In this document: positions 63,863 to 64,000 of the stretch, one piece after another
Position numbering within the stretch: position 1 is the stretch's first letter
Layout: each line of letters opens with the position of its first letter
NCBI RefSeq assembly: GCF_041435435.1
Contig: NZ_CP108494.1
Coordinates: forward strand, 7,226,501 to 7,290,500
Reading direction: 5' to 3'
From: Streptomyces sp. NBC_01241
GTDB taxonomy: Bacteria > Actinomycetota > Actinomycetes > Streptomycetales > Streptomycetaceae
Length of the DNA: 64,000 nucleotides
Position numbers and translations under genes: made by a program
Notes under the pieces: model-generated
The model's input: only the letters and a program-made list of their open reading frames with translations
Databases searched by the model: none
Told to the model about the DNA's origin: nothing

Positions 63863-64000
63863 ATGAACAAGGACCTGAGCACCCTCGCCGACGAGATCCT
63901 CGAGCTCGAGGCCGAGACCTTCGAGATCTCCGACTACTCGGACGCCAGCGAGGTCGTGCTGGCCGGTTCCACCAGCTGCAGCTCGACCTCGACCTGCAGC
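63863..64000 (+). CDS. thiopeptide-type (thiazolyl peptide) precursor, 3' end outside window
   Basis: The last 46 codons of the window begin at ATG 63863 with GGAGGAG 7 bases upstream. The acidic leader (LADEILELEAETFEISDYSD) is followed by EVVLAG and a core of Ser, Thr and Cys (STSCSSTSTCS...) that runs off the edge. The leader 'FEISDYxD' and the Ser/Thr/Cys-only core are characteristic of thiopeptide precursors (TIGR03892 type) such as those of the thiostrepton and berninamycin groups. Azoles would come from Cys and dehydroamino acids from Ser/Thr. The modification enzymes should lie beyond 64000. Confidence 0.85.
   Translation, partial: MNKDLSTLADEILELEAETFEISDYSDASEVVLAGSTSCSSTSTCS

Overview
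The window reads as part of a Streptomyces chromosome. GC is very high throughout, third codon positions are almost all G or C, GTG starts are common, and the gene families are typical: a glutamate ABC transporter, NarL-type two-component pairs, a SpoIIE phosphatase with PAS/GAF input, F420-dependent LLM oxidoreductase, SAV_2336/NB-ARC/TPR proteins and an LAXTG sortase substrate. Coordinates marked as inferred starts rest on ribosome binding sites I could see.

1-13 kb is ordinary core and variable content. It holds the end of a gluBCD uptake operon, an envelope group (L,D-transpeptidase lipoprotein, frameshifted FemX-like gene, MurJ-type flippase), a broken response regulator, gamma-glutamyltransferase, a second methionine aminopeptidase divergent from an XRE regulator, an HxlR/oxidoreductase pair and a decayed Rieske oxygenase.

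13-48 kb is the striking part. A pyrimidine-degradation locus (beta-ureidopropionase, omega-aminotransferase, dihydropyrimidinase hydA, F420-LLM oxidoreductase, NCS1 transporter) has been opened twice. hydA is cut at one codon, its halves lying 12.1 kb apart (17,232-17,696 and 29,768-30,274) with TTCAAGG at both ends. The NCS1 gene is also cut at one codon, its halves lying 15.3 kb apart (31,390-31,580 and 46,843-48,231). In each case the inserted DNA starts with a complete, diverged copy of the gene that was broken. Insert 1 carries DyP peroxidase, a beta-helix lipoprotein, an LAXTG surface protein, a secreted EEP nuclease and several IS remnants. Insert 2 carries a conflict-type system: an alpha/beta hydrolase, VMAP, a MoxR ATPase and a vWA-like/NB-ARC/TPR giant. 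Facing it is an operon of caspase, a 59-residue candidate RiPP precursor and an HExxH peptide-modifying enzyme.

48-64 kb returns to ordinary content: secreted proteins, an amidase, a methyltransferase/AhpD-like pair, a two-component system, a SpoIIE phosphatase, a lipoate ligase family protein, etfBA, a TetR regulator with clear operators, a DUF35 protein and an M20 amidohydrolase. At the right edge (63,863) a thiopeptide-type precursor begins, so a thiazolyl peptide cluster probably continues beyond the window.

Shared operators tie some genes together: TCTACG-N2-CGTAGA precedes both the ureidopropionase and hydA, and GGCACT-C-AGTGCC flanks the tetR gene. All functional statements are from reading translated sequence; no database search was run.
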